64,000 nt of DNA from Bacteroidales bacterium (GTDB lineage Bacteria; Bacteroidota; Bacteroidia; Bacteroidales; UBA932), in contig JAFYWC010000020.1 in the NCBI GenBank assembly GCA_017546585.1, positions 21,679-85,678 of the forward strand, given 5' to 3'. A model generated the notes under the pieces. It did no database searches. It was not told the DNA's origin and worked only from the letters and a program-made list of their open reading frames with translations. Below, one piece after another: positions 1 to 7,522 of the stretch. The position numbers were made by a program, and so were the translations under genes. Position 1 is the stretch's first letter; each line of letters starts with the position of its first letter.

Positions 1-161
1 GCAATCTGTCCGACATAATTGTTGAGGATGGAGGTCTTGCCCTTTTCCAGGTCTCTGTAGGCGGTGATTGAAATGTTCAGCCTGTGGGCCATCTCTTCCT
101 GAGTCAGCCTTCGCCTTTGCCTTACTTTGCGGATGTTGTCTTTGATTGAAATGTTGTCCAT
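1..161 (-). CDS. XRE-family helix-turn-helix protein (partial)
   Basis: Leftward gene cut by the window edge; only the first 53 codons are visible, starting at the ATG at 161. The visible part is a classic XRE/Cro-C1 helix-turn-helix: RKVRQRRRLTQEEMAHRL forms helices 1-2, and ISITAYRDLEKGK is the recognition helix and turn. Such proteins bind DNA as dimers and usually repress. A -7 element sits 27 bases upstream on the same strand. The rest of the protein, and so any sensor domain, is not visible. Confidence 0.85.
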   Translation of the reverse strand, partial: MDNISIKDNIRKVRQRRRLTQEEMAHRLNISITAYRDLEKGKTSILNNYVGQI

Positions 162-187
162 TTCTGCCGTTGTTTTAAGATTCGGCG

Positions 188-195
188 CAAAAGTA
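188..195 (-). promoter_or_regulatory. -7 promoter element for the XRE gene
   Basis: On the minus strand the sequence reads TACTTTTG, an exact match to the Bacteroidota TAnnTTTG consensus, 27 bases before the start codon. No clear -33 TTG was assigned. Confidence 0.55.
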
Positions 196-370
196 TTTGT
201 AAAGCAGAAGCAGGTTAAACAAGAAAAACCGACGAACCGCAAGCAAAACTGTTAAAAAAAGAGAAATAATTTAAAAATAAAGAAAAATGTGACGAAAATC
301 CCCGGCATTTGATGGTCAAAAGTTGCGATTTCCGCGGCCAAGGACGAGTTTTGCGGAAAAGAAGATCCGT

Positions 371-541
371 ATGAAGAGAAGAATCGAAGAGTCGTACTCC
401 GCCCTGTGCTCCGCTATGGCCTCCGGCAAGCCGGTGCCGGCCCCGCTTCCGCCAGAAGTGGACAATCTGTTTTATGAACGTCTGGGGATGTCTGCAGAGG
501 ACATTCTGCTTATGCTTTCAATGGATGAAACAATGTTCTGA
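371..541 (+). CDS. Small hypothetical protein
   Basis: A 56-residue open frame from the ATG at 371; an in-frame TTG at 323 would extend it to 72 residues but is a weak start. The protein is basic at the N-terminus (MKRRIEESYSALC), then proline-rich (PVPAPLPPEVDNLFY), and ends in a short acidic-hydrophobic helix (AEDILLMLSMDE). There is no signal peptide or recognised domain. It is divergent from the XRE gene and lies upstream of the EF-G paralogue. The proline-rich centre and good codon use favour a real gene, but this is not certain. Confidence 0.4.
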   Translation: MKRRIEESYSALCSAMASGKPVPAPLPPEVDNLFYERLGMSAEDILLMLSMDETMF

Positions 542-564
542 TGTCAAAAACTCCCCGCAATTCA

Positions 565-595
565 TTGATATTCCGACATAATTTTATTAGATTTG
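565..595 (+). promoter_or_regulatory. Promoter of the EF-G paralogue
   Basis: The -7 element TAGATTTG (588-595) matches TAnnTTTG exactly. A TTG at 565-567 lies 20 bases before it, in the usual -33 position. Transcription would start near 602, giving a leader of roughly 57 bases before the ATG at 659. Confidence 0.65.
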
Positions 596-658
596 CGAGG
601 ATGCGTCTTCCCAGACGCTGAAAGACACATAATACAAACACATAACACAACAGAACTG

Positions 659-2812
659 ATGAAAACTTATTCAACTAAAAACATCCGTAATGTGGTTCTG
701 CTTGGTAGCACCAAGTCAGGTAAGACCACATTGTCTGAAGCAATGCTTTACGAGGGTAAGGTGATTGACAGAAGAGGTACAGTAGAAGGAAAGAACACTG
801 TTTCTGACAACGCTGAGATCGAACAGTTGAACCAGAGATCTATCTATGCGACTCCGCTCTACGCAGAGTTTATGGATACAAAATTCAATATCATCGACAC
901 TCCGGGTGCAGATGACTTCGTCGGTGGAGCCGTGTCTGCATTCAAGGTCTGCGACCTCGGTGTGCTCGTTATCAATGCTCAGCAGGGTGTTGAGGTAGGT
1001 ACTCAGATCTACTCACGCTATGCTAGAGAATATCACATTCCGCTTATCGCTGCTGTAAACCAGCTTGACGGCGATAAGGCATCTTGGGAGACAACTCTCG
1101 AATCAATGAAAGAGGCATTCGGCAACAAGCCGGTAGTGGTTCAGTATCCTGTGACAGTAGGACCTGAGTTCGACGGCTTCATCGATGTACTCAAAATGAA
1201 ATATTATCGCTTCGAAGGCGATACAGGCAAGCGCCAGGACCTCGAGATTCCAGCAGATCGTCTTGAGGAGGCTGAGGAGCTCAGAAACGCTCTCATCGAG
1301 CGCGCTGCCGAGTATGATGACACACTTATGGAGACATTCTTCGAGCAGGGTTCTCTTTCTGAGGACGAGATCAGAAAGGGTCTTGGAGTAGGTATCCGCG
1401 AAGGAAAGGTTATGCCTATCTTCTGTCTCTCTGCAAAGAAGGACATCGGAGTAAAGCGTCTTATGGAGTTCACAATCCGTACTGCTGCTTCTCCAGCTGA
1501 GCGTCCGTGTGTGACTAAGGATGAGAAAGTATATGAGTGCAAGGAGGATGCTCCTGTATCACTCTTCATTTATAAGACAGCTGTCGAGCCACACCTTGGT
1601 GAGGTTGCTTACTTCAAGGTTATGACAGGTGAGCTCACAGAGGGTATGGACCTTGAGAATCCGGAGACAGGCGACAAGGAAAGAATCACAGCCATCTACG
1701 CTGTTGCAGGTAAGAAGAAGGAGAAGGTTACAGACCTTAAGGCCGGTGACATCGGATGTACAGTGAAGCTTCGCGCAGCAAAGACAAACGTTACTCTTTG
1801 CGCTCCAGGTGCAGACATCGCATACAAGGAGATCAACTTCCCTAACTACAAGTACCGTTGCGCTGTAAAGGCAAAGGACGCTAAGGATGAGGAGAAGGTG
1901 AGCGAGGCTATGGCCAAGATCGCTGCCGAGGATCCTACATACATCATCGAGTACCACAAGGAGCAGAAGCAGACTATCCTCAAGGGTATGGGTGAGCAGC
2001 ACGTGAACACTCTCAAGTGGAGACTCCAGAACGAGAACAAACTCGAGATCGAGTTCTCTGCTCCTAAGATCTCTTACCGTGAGACCATCACTAAGGTCGC
2101 TACAGCAGACTACCGTCACAAGAAGCAGTCAGGTGGTGCTGGTCAGTTCGGTGAGGTTCACCTCCTTATCGCACCTTACCAGGAGGGCGTAGATCCAGGC
2201 AACAGATTCAAGGTTGACGGAAAAGAGGTTGTCCTCAACATCAAGGGCAAGGAAGAGTTCGACCTTCCTTGGGGCGGTAAGCTCGAGTACTACAACTGCG
2301 TTGTCGGTGGTGCTATCGACGCTCGCTTTATGCCGGCAATCCTCAAGGGTATCAACGAGAAGATGAGCGAAGGTCCTCTTACAGGTTCACTCGCACGTGA
2401 TATCCGCGTTTACGTTTACGACGGTAAGATGCATCCGGTAGATTCAAATGAAATCTCATTCATCCTCGCAGCTCGTAACGCATTCAAGGAGGCATTCCGT
2501 ATCGCAGGTCCAAAGATTATGGAGCCTATCTACAACGTTGAGGTTATGACTCCATCTGAGCATATGGGTGCTTGTATGTCAGATCTCCAGAACCGTCGCG
2601 CTCTCATCGAGGGTATGGGTTCAGACAAGGGATTCGAGGTTATCAAGGCACGCGTTCCGCTCGCAGAGCTCTACCGTTACTCTACAACTCTCAGCTCACT
2701 CTCATCAGGTAGCGCAACATTCACAATGGAGTTCGCTGACTATCAGCCAGTGCCAGGTGATGTACAGGACAAACTCTTGAAGGCTTACCTCGAGGAGGAG
2801 AAGGAAGACTAA
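659..2812 (+). CDS. fusA2: Elongation factor G paralogue (EF-G2 type)
   Basis: A 717-residue translation GTPase with the full EF-G domain order. The ATG at 659 is chosen over a TTG-type start at 593 because homology begins at MKTYSTKNIRN. Visible G motifs: P-loop GSTKSGKT (residues 16-23), G3 DTPGADDF (80-87) and G4 NQLD (134-137). Two canonical elements are altered. The switch I RGITI stretch is replaced by QRSIYAT, and the catalytic histidine of DTPGH is Ala84. These changes match the Bacteroides EF-G2 class, known from B. thetaiotaomicron as a translocase without GTPase activity that matters in starvation and gut colonisation. The gene stands alone, away from rpsL at the other end of the window, so it is not the str-operon fusA. 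It has its own promoter and terminator. Confidence 0.9.
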   Translation: MKTYSTKNIRNVVLLGSTKSGKTTLSEAMLYEGKVIDRRGTVEGKNTVSDNAEIEQLNQRSIYATPLYAEFMDTKFNIIDTPGADDFVGGAVSAFKVCDLGVLVINAQQGVEVGTQIYSRYAREYHIPLIAAVNQLDGDKASWETTLESMKEAFGNKPVVVQYPVTVGPEFDGFIDVLKMKYYRFEGDTGKRQDLEIPADRLEEAEELRNALIERAAEYDDTLMETFFEQGSLSEDEIRKGLGVGIREGKVMPIFCLSAKKDIGVKRLMEFTIRTAASPAERPCVTKDEKVYECKEDAPVSLFIYKTAVEPHLGEVAYFKVMTGELTEGMDLENPETGDKERITAIYAVAGKKKEKVTDLKAGDIGCTVKLRAAKTNVTLCAPGADIAYKEINFPNYKYRCAVKAKDAKDEEKVSEAMAKIAAEDPTYIIEYHKEQKQTILKGMGEQHVNTLKWRLQNENKLEIEFSAPKISYRETITKVATADYRHKKQSGGAGQFGEVHLLIAPYQEGVDPGNRFKVDGKEVVLNIKGKEEFDLPWGGKLEYYNCVVGGAIDARFMPAILKGINEKMSEGPLTGSLARDIRVYVYDGKMHPVDSNEISFILAARNAFKEAFRIAGPKIMEPIYNVEVMTPSEHMGACMSDLQNRRALIEGMGSDKGFEVIKARVPLAELYRYSTTLSSLSSGSATFTMEFADYQPVPGDVQDKLLKAYLEEEKED

Positions 2813-2838
2813 TTCAATAACATAAAGTTATAAACGCA

Positions 2839-2875
2839 GATCGGGCGGCCCGTTTGGGTCGCCTGATTTTATTAT
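2839..2875 (+). terminator. Rho-independent terminator after the EF-G paralogue
   Basis: GATCGGGCGGCC pairs with GGTCGCCTGATT (with G-U pairs) around a short loop, followed by an AT-rich run rich in T. It lies 27 bases after the stop codon. Confidence 0.75.
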
Positions 2876-2881
2876 TTTGAT

Positions 2882-2889
2882 TATCTTTG
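2882..2889 (+). promoter_or_regulatory. -7 element before the Gfo/Idh/MocA gene
   Basis: TATCTTTG matches TAnnTTTG exactly, but ends only six bases before the ATG at 2896. If used, the transcript would be leaderless or nearly so. Confidence 0.45.
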
Positions 2890-2895
2890 CGTGAT

Positions 2896-4101
2896 ATGTC
2901 TGGAAAAAGAGTGAAAATAGCAGCTTTGGGCTTGGGCAACAGGACCTGCAAGTATCTCCGTTATGTGGCGGAGCATCAGGACATTGCCGAGCTTGTGGCT
3001 GTCGTTGATACGGAAGCTGCACGATTCTCGAAGGTGCAGGAGCCGTTCGCTCTTTCTGCAGACAGGTGCTTCACCTCTCTTGAAGCATTGGCCGCGTCCG
3101 GCCTTGAGGTGGATGCCTGCATCATCGGCACCCCCGACATACATCACCATCAGATGGCCCTTCAGGCGATGCGACACGGATGGCATATCCTTCTCGAGAA
3201 GCCTATGGCTCAGACCTATGAGCAGTGCAGCGATATCGTCCGTGTGAGCGAGGAGACCGGCAGGATGGTGTCAGTATGCTATGTTCTTCGTTATCATCCA
3301 TACTTCATAAAACTCAAGGAACTAACCGAGAGTCCTCAGGTGGGACGTCTTCTTTCGGTTCGTCATATCGAAAGGGTAGGAAAGGACCGCCTGACACATA
3401 CATTCGTGAGGGGACCTTGGAACAAGGCCGAGATGAACACTTCAGTGTTCTTTACCAAGTGCTGCCACGATGTGGATTTCGTGCTTTGGCTGACTGGCGA
3501 CGATGTGAAGTCTGTCACTGCCGTATACGGCTCGAAGATGTTTGTCGAGAGCGGTGCTCCGGAAGGTTCCGCTTCAAGGTGTCTTGACTGTCAGTTGGAG
3601 AAGGAGTGTCCATACTCTGCAGTGGATCTGTATCAGCGCAGAAGGGACTGGATCAAGGGCTTCGCTGCTATGCCTGGCGAAAGTCAGGATGAGATGATCG
3701 CAAGAATCCTGAAGGAATCACGATATGGAAGATGTGTCTACCGTTGTCCTGAGCACGATGTGATAGACCGTCAGAGTGTCGCTCTTGAGATGGAGTCCGG
3801 CATCAGGGCTGAAGTGATAATGGAATGCCAGACAGAAGAGACCAACAGAGTTACAGTTGTCGAGTGTGAGAATGCTGTCATTTCAGGTGACGAGTGCACT
3901 ATTGAGATCGCATATAAGGACGGCACACCATCTGAAGTGTATGATTTCAGTTGGACAAAGTCTCTGGAGCTTCACGCCGGAGCTGATATACTGATCATAA
4001 AGGAATTCATAGAGGCCATCGGCGAAGGTCATCTTCAGACCCGTACACCCGGTTCCGCCTCATTCGTCAGCCACAAGATCTGCTTTCTCGCAGAATTCTG
4101 A
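2896..4101 (+). CDS. Gfo/Idh/MocA-family NAD(P)-dependent oxidoreductase
   Basis: 401 residues. The N-terminal Rossmann fold starts with KIAALGLGNRT and is followed by VAVVD, the acidic end of the second strand that sets cofactor choice. The family motif EKPMA supplies the catalytic lysine near residue 96. The C-terminal domain carries HDVDFVLWLTG, the usual second substrate-binding region. Two cysteine clusters (CLDCQLEKECPY and CVYRCPEHD) occur in a subset of the family and may bind metal. The enzymes oxidise or reduce sugar or cyclitol hydroxyls; the substrate here is unknown. The gene appears monocistronic and converges on the flavin reductase gene, with hairpin repeat copy A between them. 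Confidence 0.85.
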   Translation: MSGKRVKIAALGLGNRTCKYLRYVAEHQDIAELVAVVDTEAARFSKVQEPFALSADRCFTSLEALAASGLEVDACIIGTPDIHHHQMALQAMRHGWHILLEKPMAQTYEQCSDIVRVSEETGRMVSVCYVLRYHPYFIKLKELTESPQVGRLLSVRHIERVGKDRLTHTFVRGPWNKAEMNTSVFFTKCCHDVDFVLWLTGDDVKSVTAVYGSKMFVESGAPEGSASRCLDCQLEKECPYSAVDLYQRRRDWIKGFAAMPGESQDEMIARILKESRYGRCVYRCPEHDVIDRQSVALEMESGIRAEVIMECQTEETNRVTVVECENAVISGDECTIEIAYKDGTPSEVYDFSWTKSLELHAGADILIIKEFIEAIGEGHLQTRTPGSASFVSHKICFLAEF

Positions 4102-4137
4102 TCCCGTCCTGTAACGGCATTACAGATTATTGACCAA

Positions 4138-4244
4138 TAGCGTGTTTTGCAAAGCGCTTATAATTAAACACTTACAGAAACTGCGTGCTCCCCTTTGGCG
4201 GCACGCAGTTTCTGTAATGTGTTGATATGCAACAGGTTGCATTT
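4138..4244. repeat. Hairpin element, copy A (between convergent genes)
   Basis: Core stem ACAGAAACTGCGTGC (4174-4188) pairs perfectly with 4201-4215 across a 12-base loop, TCCCCTTTGGCG. The stem extends outward through AACAC..T / A..GTGTT. The flank AAAGCGCTTA on the left is shared with copies B and D. The loop is the reverse complement of the CGCCA..GGGGA loop in the other copies, so this copy is in the opposite orientation. It fills the gap between two convergent genes and could terminate transcription from both sides. Confidence 0.7.
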
Positions 4245-4250
4245 TACGCT

Positions 4251-4895
4251 TTATCTGATGAAGTTGGTCATCACAGGCTTCTCCTTTACAGGATCAGGTA
4301 CGCCTGCTGCGCGTCCGGCTGCGATACATTTGAGCAGCCAAGCCATATTGCGGCCGAGCTCACGCATCACCTGCATTCCCTCCTCATCCTGAAGCACCTG
4401 ATCTGGAGTGCTTCCGTGAACCATATTCCAGTACTTTGATGACACGACAGGCATTGACGAGATTGTGAAGTACTTGTTGATCTGGTCGAATGCTGCAGTA
4501 GTACCGCCTCTGCGGGCACTTACGATGCCGGCTGCCGGCTTGTAGCGGAATACCTTGCCTTTGCCGTAGAATGCACGATCCATAAATGAAGTGAGGGCTC
4601 CAGAAAGGGCAGCGTAGTGTACAGGGCTTCCGAATACGAATCCGTCTGCCTGCTCTGCCTTGTCGAGGAATTCGTTCACGCCGTCGTTGATGCAGCATCT
4701 GAGTGACGGCTTCTCTCCGTTAGGGCCTCTCTTGATGCACTGTGCACATCCGAGACATCCTGAAATAGGCTTTGTTCCGAGCCAGATGATTTCGGTCTCT
4801 ACGCCTTCCGCGAGAAGTTCCTTCTCGACTTCCTTGAGGGCTGTGTAGGTGCATCCTTCCTTGTGAGGACTGCCGTTAACAAGTAAAACTTTCAT
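4251..4895 (-). CDS. NADPH-dependent FMN reductase / flavodoxin-like protein
   Basis: 214 residues with a flavodoxin-like fold. The start MKVLLVNGSPHKEG is the FMN phosphate-binding loop; GSPVHYAALSGAL is the second flavin loop. A CLGCAQC motif near residue 48 is typical of the iron-sulfur-flavoprotein-like branch, with further cysteines at LRCC. Such enzymes transfer electrons from NAD(P)H to flavin or small acceptors. It is the last gene of a leftward unit behind ksgA and the DUF4252 gene, with 30 bases between it and the latter. The cellular acceptor cannot be told from sequence. Confidence 0.85.
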   Translation of the reverse strand: MKVLLVNGSPHKEGCTYTALKEVEKELLAEGVETEIIWLGTKPISGCLGCAQCIKRGPNGEKPSLRCCINDGVNEFLDKAEQADGFVFGSPVHYAALSGALTSFMDRAFYGKGKVFRYKPAAGIVSARRGGTTAAFDQINKYFTISSMPVVSSKYWNMVHGSTPDQVLQDEEGMQVMRELGRNMAWLLKCIAAGRAAGVPDPVKEKPVMTNFIR

Positions 4896-4925
4896 ATTTT
4901 CTGATGTTGTTAGTTATTTCAAAAG

Positions 4926-5450
4926 TTAATTCTTGGACTTGCGTTTGCTGCGCTTCTGGGAGAGGTCGCTCATATTGAGGAGGCCTTCTTCGGTGAACTT
5001 GCCGTGGAAAACCATAATCACGGTCTCGGGGCGGGTCACGACCAGGAACATCTCGTGGAAGACTCCTCCGTCAGGACTGTCAAGATAAAGCACAAGGTTT
5101 GAGTTGGTGTCTTCTCTGTATACTTCTCCGGCCTTGATGTATGGCTGCAGTGCCTTGTTCAGTTCAGCGTTGAACTTCGCCATATCTCCATCGGACACAT
5201 CCTTCATATTTAGCATATACATCCTCTCGATGTCGTCCATCACAGCGGATATAGGCTCCTTCTTCATATAAGGCTTTGCCATTCGCAGCATCAGGCCTTC
5301 CAGCTTCACAAGTTTTGCCCCTTTGATGACCTCGCTTTTCTGAAGCAGACTCACGGCAGGAGTGTCTGCCGGCAGCGGCCCGTCAGCATAAACTGTCTGG
5401 CATATCAGGATAGCCATAAATGCCAGAAATATTGTTGCAATGCGTTTCAT
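4926..5450 (-). CDS. Secreted DUF4252-type protein
   Basis: 174 residues from the ATG at 5450, chosen because MKRIATIFLAFMAILICQTVYA is a clean signal peptide. The mature part is mixed alpha/beta, with KLVKLEGLMLRMAKPYMKK and a C-terminal LSQKRSKRKSKN basic tail. The pattern (a conserved LMLRMA helix and short strands near FLVVTRPETVIMVFHGKF) fits DUF4252, a Bacteroidota periplasmic or membrane-associated family of unknown function. It begins 21 bases after the ksgA stop, so it is probably co-transcribed with ksgA. The family assignment is from memory of its pattern and is moderate. Confidence 0.6.
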   Translation of the reverse strand: MKRIATIFLAFMAILICQTVYADGPLPADTPAVSLLQKSEVIKGAKLVKLEGLMLRMAKPYMKKEPISAVMDDIERMYMLNMKDVSDGDMAKFNAELNKALQPYIKAGEVYREDTNSNLVLYLDSPDGGVFHEMFLVVTRPETVIMVFHGKFTEEGLLNMSDLSQKRSKRKSKN

Positions 5451-5471
5451 AAGGGAAAAGAGGAGCACTTA

Positions 5472-6305
5472 TTATGCCAGTTTCTGGGTCAGTGCGATGA
5501 AGTCCTCGACACTCAGACGCTCAGGACGCAGTTCGAATACGGGATCCGATACAAACTCAGTCAACTGCTCCTCTGACCAGCCGAGACGATCCGCCTTTGC
5601 GCGGATAAGCGGCTTGAGCGAGTTGCGAAGCGTCTTGCGTCGCTGGTTGAAGCCGGTCTTGACGACTGTCTTGAACAATGCCTCGTCGCATCCGAGCTCT
5701 GTGCGCTGGTTGCGTACGAGTCTGATGACCGCAGACTTCACCTTTGGCGGAGGGTTGAATGCGCCCTCTCCGACAGTGAACAGGTATTCGATGTCATACC
5801 AGGCCTGAAGCAGCACCGAAAGGATGCCGTATGTCTTTGTGCCAGGCTTCTCGGCGATGCGCTCAGCCACCTCCTTCTGGATCATACATACCACCTGAGG
5901 CACCTGCTCCTTGTAGTCAAGCACCTTGAAGAAGATCTGTGATGAGATGTTGTATGGGAAGTTTCCGATGACGCAGAACTGTCCCGGAAAGAATGTTTCG
6001 AGTTTGAGTTTGAGGAAGTCGGCTTCGATGAGCTTTCCGTTCACCTGAGGGAAGTGTACAAGGAGATAGTCAACTGATTCAGTATCAATCTCTACCATAC
6101 GAAGATCCACCTCCGGTCTCTGAAGCACGTACTGTGTCAATACACCCATTCCCGGGCCGACCTCAAGTGCTGGCATAGGGTTCGATGCGTCGTGCTGAAC
6201 GTCCAGACCCGGGCACGGAACGATAAGTGCCTCTGCAATTCTCTGTGCAATAGAAAGGTCTGTCAAAAAATGCTGGCCAAGGGCCTTCTTAGCTCTAACT
6301 TCCAT
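5472..6305 (-). CDS. rsmA: 16S rRNA dimethyladenosine transferase RsmA/KsgA
   Basis: 277 residues, normal length. It dimethylates two adjacent adenines in the 3'-terminal helix of 16S rRNA using S-adenosylmethionine, a late step of small-subunit assembly. Visible motifs: [10 protein letters not shown] (N-terminal RNA-contact segment), [11 protein letters not shown] (SAM motif I), VEIDTES (acidic SAM ribose contact) and [10 protein letters not shown] (catalytic motif IV, N-x-P-Y form). The C-terminal all-helical domain includes [10 protein letters not shown]. The promoter on the minus strand is an exact -7 element 22 bases upstream. It leads a three-gene unit with the DUF4252 and flavin reductase genes. 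Confidence 0.95.
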   Translation of the reverse strand: MEVRAKKALGQHFLTDLSIAQRIAEALIVPCPGLDVQHDASNPMPALEVGPGMGVLTQYVLQRPEVDLRMVEIDTESVDYLLVHFPQVNGKLIEADFLKLKLETFFPGQFCVIGNFPYNISSQIFFKVLDYKEQVPQVVCMIQKEVAERIAEKPGTKTYGILSVLLQAWYDIEYLFTVGEGAFNPPPKVKSAVIRLVRNQRTELGCDEALFKTVVKTGFNQRRKTLRNSLKPLIRAKADRLGWSEEQLTEFVSDPVFELRPERLSVEDFIALTQKLA

Positions 6306-6326
6306 ATGTAACCGTATAAATTCCTA

Positions 6327-6334
6327 CAAATATA
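6327..6334 (-). promoter_or_regulatory. -7 promoter element of rsmA
   Basis: Minus-strand TATATTTG matches TAnnTTTG exactly, 22 bases upstream of the rsmA ATG. Confidence 0.65.
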
Positions 6335-6365
6335 ACCTCTTTCCTTTAAAACATCAATATCGACA

Positions 6366-6402
6366 AGATTGCCACGGCTTCCAAGAAGCCTCGCAATGAT
6401 GC
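6366..6402. repeat. Dispersed GATTGCCACG palindromic repeat, degenerate copy
   Basis: AGATTGCCACGGC...GCCTCGCAATGATG: a member of the family also seen at 13647, 17322, 17393, 25946 and 25997. It lies between the stop of the DMT transporter gene and the rsmA promoter. Confidence 0.6.
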
Positions 6403-6408
6403 GGTGAT

Positions 6409-7434
6409 TTAGTTGGTTCCGATCCAGATGAACGCCATTCCGACGAGGATGATAGCCAGGTCGATGAGTTTTGCGCGGAGGTTCCTCTCCTTGAAGAAGA
6501 TGACGGCGCAGGCGAACGAGACGATCACCGAACTGCGTCTTACCAGCGACACTACGGAAATCATCGACTCAGGGTTGTTCAGCGATGTGAAGTATGCGAA
6601 ATCGGCGAAGCAGATGAACAGCGAAATGAGCGGAATGGTCCATCTCCACTGGAACGGTGTGGTTTCGCTGCGCTTCGGATACCATACCAGGCCGCAGATC
6701 ACTGCCATAATGATCATCTGGTAGAGGTTGAACCAGCTCTGCACGAACATAGGGCAGAGCTCCTTCATTATGTACTTGTCGTATAGGCCGCTGACGGCTC
6801 CGAGAATCGCCGCCAGACCCACGCACCATATCCACTTGTTCCTCTTGAAGTCGATGGATTCCTTCTTTCCTGCACGGCTCATCAGGTAGATGGAGAGCAG
6901 CGTCAGCAGGACGCCGATCCATTGGTATGCGTTCAGCCTTTCGCCGAAAAGCAGCACGGCTCCCACAAGCACGAGCACCGGCCTGGTCGCGTTGATCGGG
7001 CCGACGATCGTAAGCGGCAGGTGCTTCAGACCGAAATATCCGCAGATCCACGACGACAGCACGATGAATGCCTTCAGCACCACCAGCAGATGCGCTTTTA
7101 CCGTGGCGGATAAAGCGCTGTGCGTCAGCGAGTTGCTGAAACCTCGTGCCGCCAGAGGGGAGCACGCACTTTCAGGAAGTGACTGTGCGTCAGCGAGTTG
7201 CGCGCCACGCAAAACGTCGCTTTCGAAGGGGGCGGTGTCGAGGAAGGTGCCTGTGAACCAGCCGAATCCGCCGATGTAATCCAGCAGAAATGGCGAGAAT
7301 ATCAGTGTAGAGAACACCGTATTCAGGAAGAGGACAGGAAGCACGGCGTTTCCCTTGAGGGACGCCTTTTTCGATGTATCATAGAATCCGAGAAGTGTCG
7401 CGGATACGAAAGCCAGAACCAACCACATAGGCAA
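6409..7434 (-). CDS. DMT/EamA-family transporter with an in-frame repeat insertion
   Basis: 341 residues, longer than the roughly 300 usual for the family. About ten transmembrane segments are visible, from MWLVLAFVSATLLGFYD to LAIILVGMAFIWIG. The two EamA halves are marked by HLPLTIVGPINATRPVLVLVG and LNNPESMISVVSLVRRSSV. Drug/metabolite transporters export small metabolites; the substrate is unknown. Residues about 74-113 (from LRGAQLADAQS to ALSATVK) are hydrophilic, do not look like the family and are encoded exactly by hairpin element copy B. The element therefore sits in a loop between membrane segments without breaking the frame. The protein may still work or may be inactivated. It has its own -7 element (7452-7459). 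Confidence 0.85.
   Translation of the reverse strand: MPMWLVLAFVSATLLGFYDTSKKASLKGNAVLPVLFLNTVFSTLIFSPFLLDYIGGFGWFTGTFLDTAPFESDVLRGAQLADAQSLPESACSPLAARGFSNSLTHSALSATVKAHLLVVLKAFIVLSSWICGYFGLKHLPLTIVGPINATRPVLVLVGAVLLFGERLNAYQWIGVLLTLLSIYLMSRAGKKESIDFKRNKWIWCVGLAAILGAVSGLYDKYIMKELCPMFVQSWFNLYQMIIMAVICGLVWYPKRSETTPFQWRWTIPLISLFICFADFAYFTSLNNPESMISVVSLVRRSSVIVSFACAVIFFKERNLRAKLIDLAIILVGMAFIWIGTN
7096..7214. repeat. Hairpin element, copy B (inside the transporter gene)
   Basis: Outer inverted ends TTTTACCGTGGCG (7096-7108) and CGCCACGCAAAA (7203-7214). Inside them is a perfect direct repeat, CTGTGCGTCAGCGAGTTGC, at about 7118-7136 and 7183-7201. At the centre is a hairpin CGTGC-CGCCAGAGGGGA-GCACG. 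The order is end / direct repeat / hairpin / direct repeat / end. It lies wholly within the DMT transporter coding sequence and is read through without a stop. Confidence 0.75.
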
Positions 7435-7451
7435 TAATCATTTTAGGGCTG

Positions 7452-7459
7452 CAAATGTA
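7452..7459 (-). promoter_or_regulatory. -7 promoter element of the DMT transporter
   Basis: Minus-strand TACATTTG, exact TAnnTTTG, 17 bases upstream of the start. It is divergent from the aspS promoter. Confidence 0.55.
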
Positions 7460-7480
7460 TCACAATTATTATTTATTTCG

Positions 7481-7488
7481 TATTTTTG
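7481..7488 (+). promoter_or_regulatory. -7 promoter element of aspS
   Basis: TATTTTTG, exact TAnnTTTG, 34 bases upstream of the aspS ATG. Confidence 0.6.
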
Positions 7489-7522
7489 TAAGTTTTTAGG
7501 AAGAAAATAAACAACAGATAAT

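Noticed and set aside
6409-7434. Intein or group II intron inside the transporter gene
   Set aside because: The insert is only about 119 bases, has no splicing motifs and is a copy of a repeat family found at three other sites.
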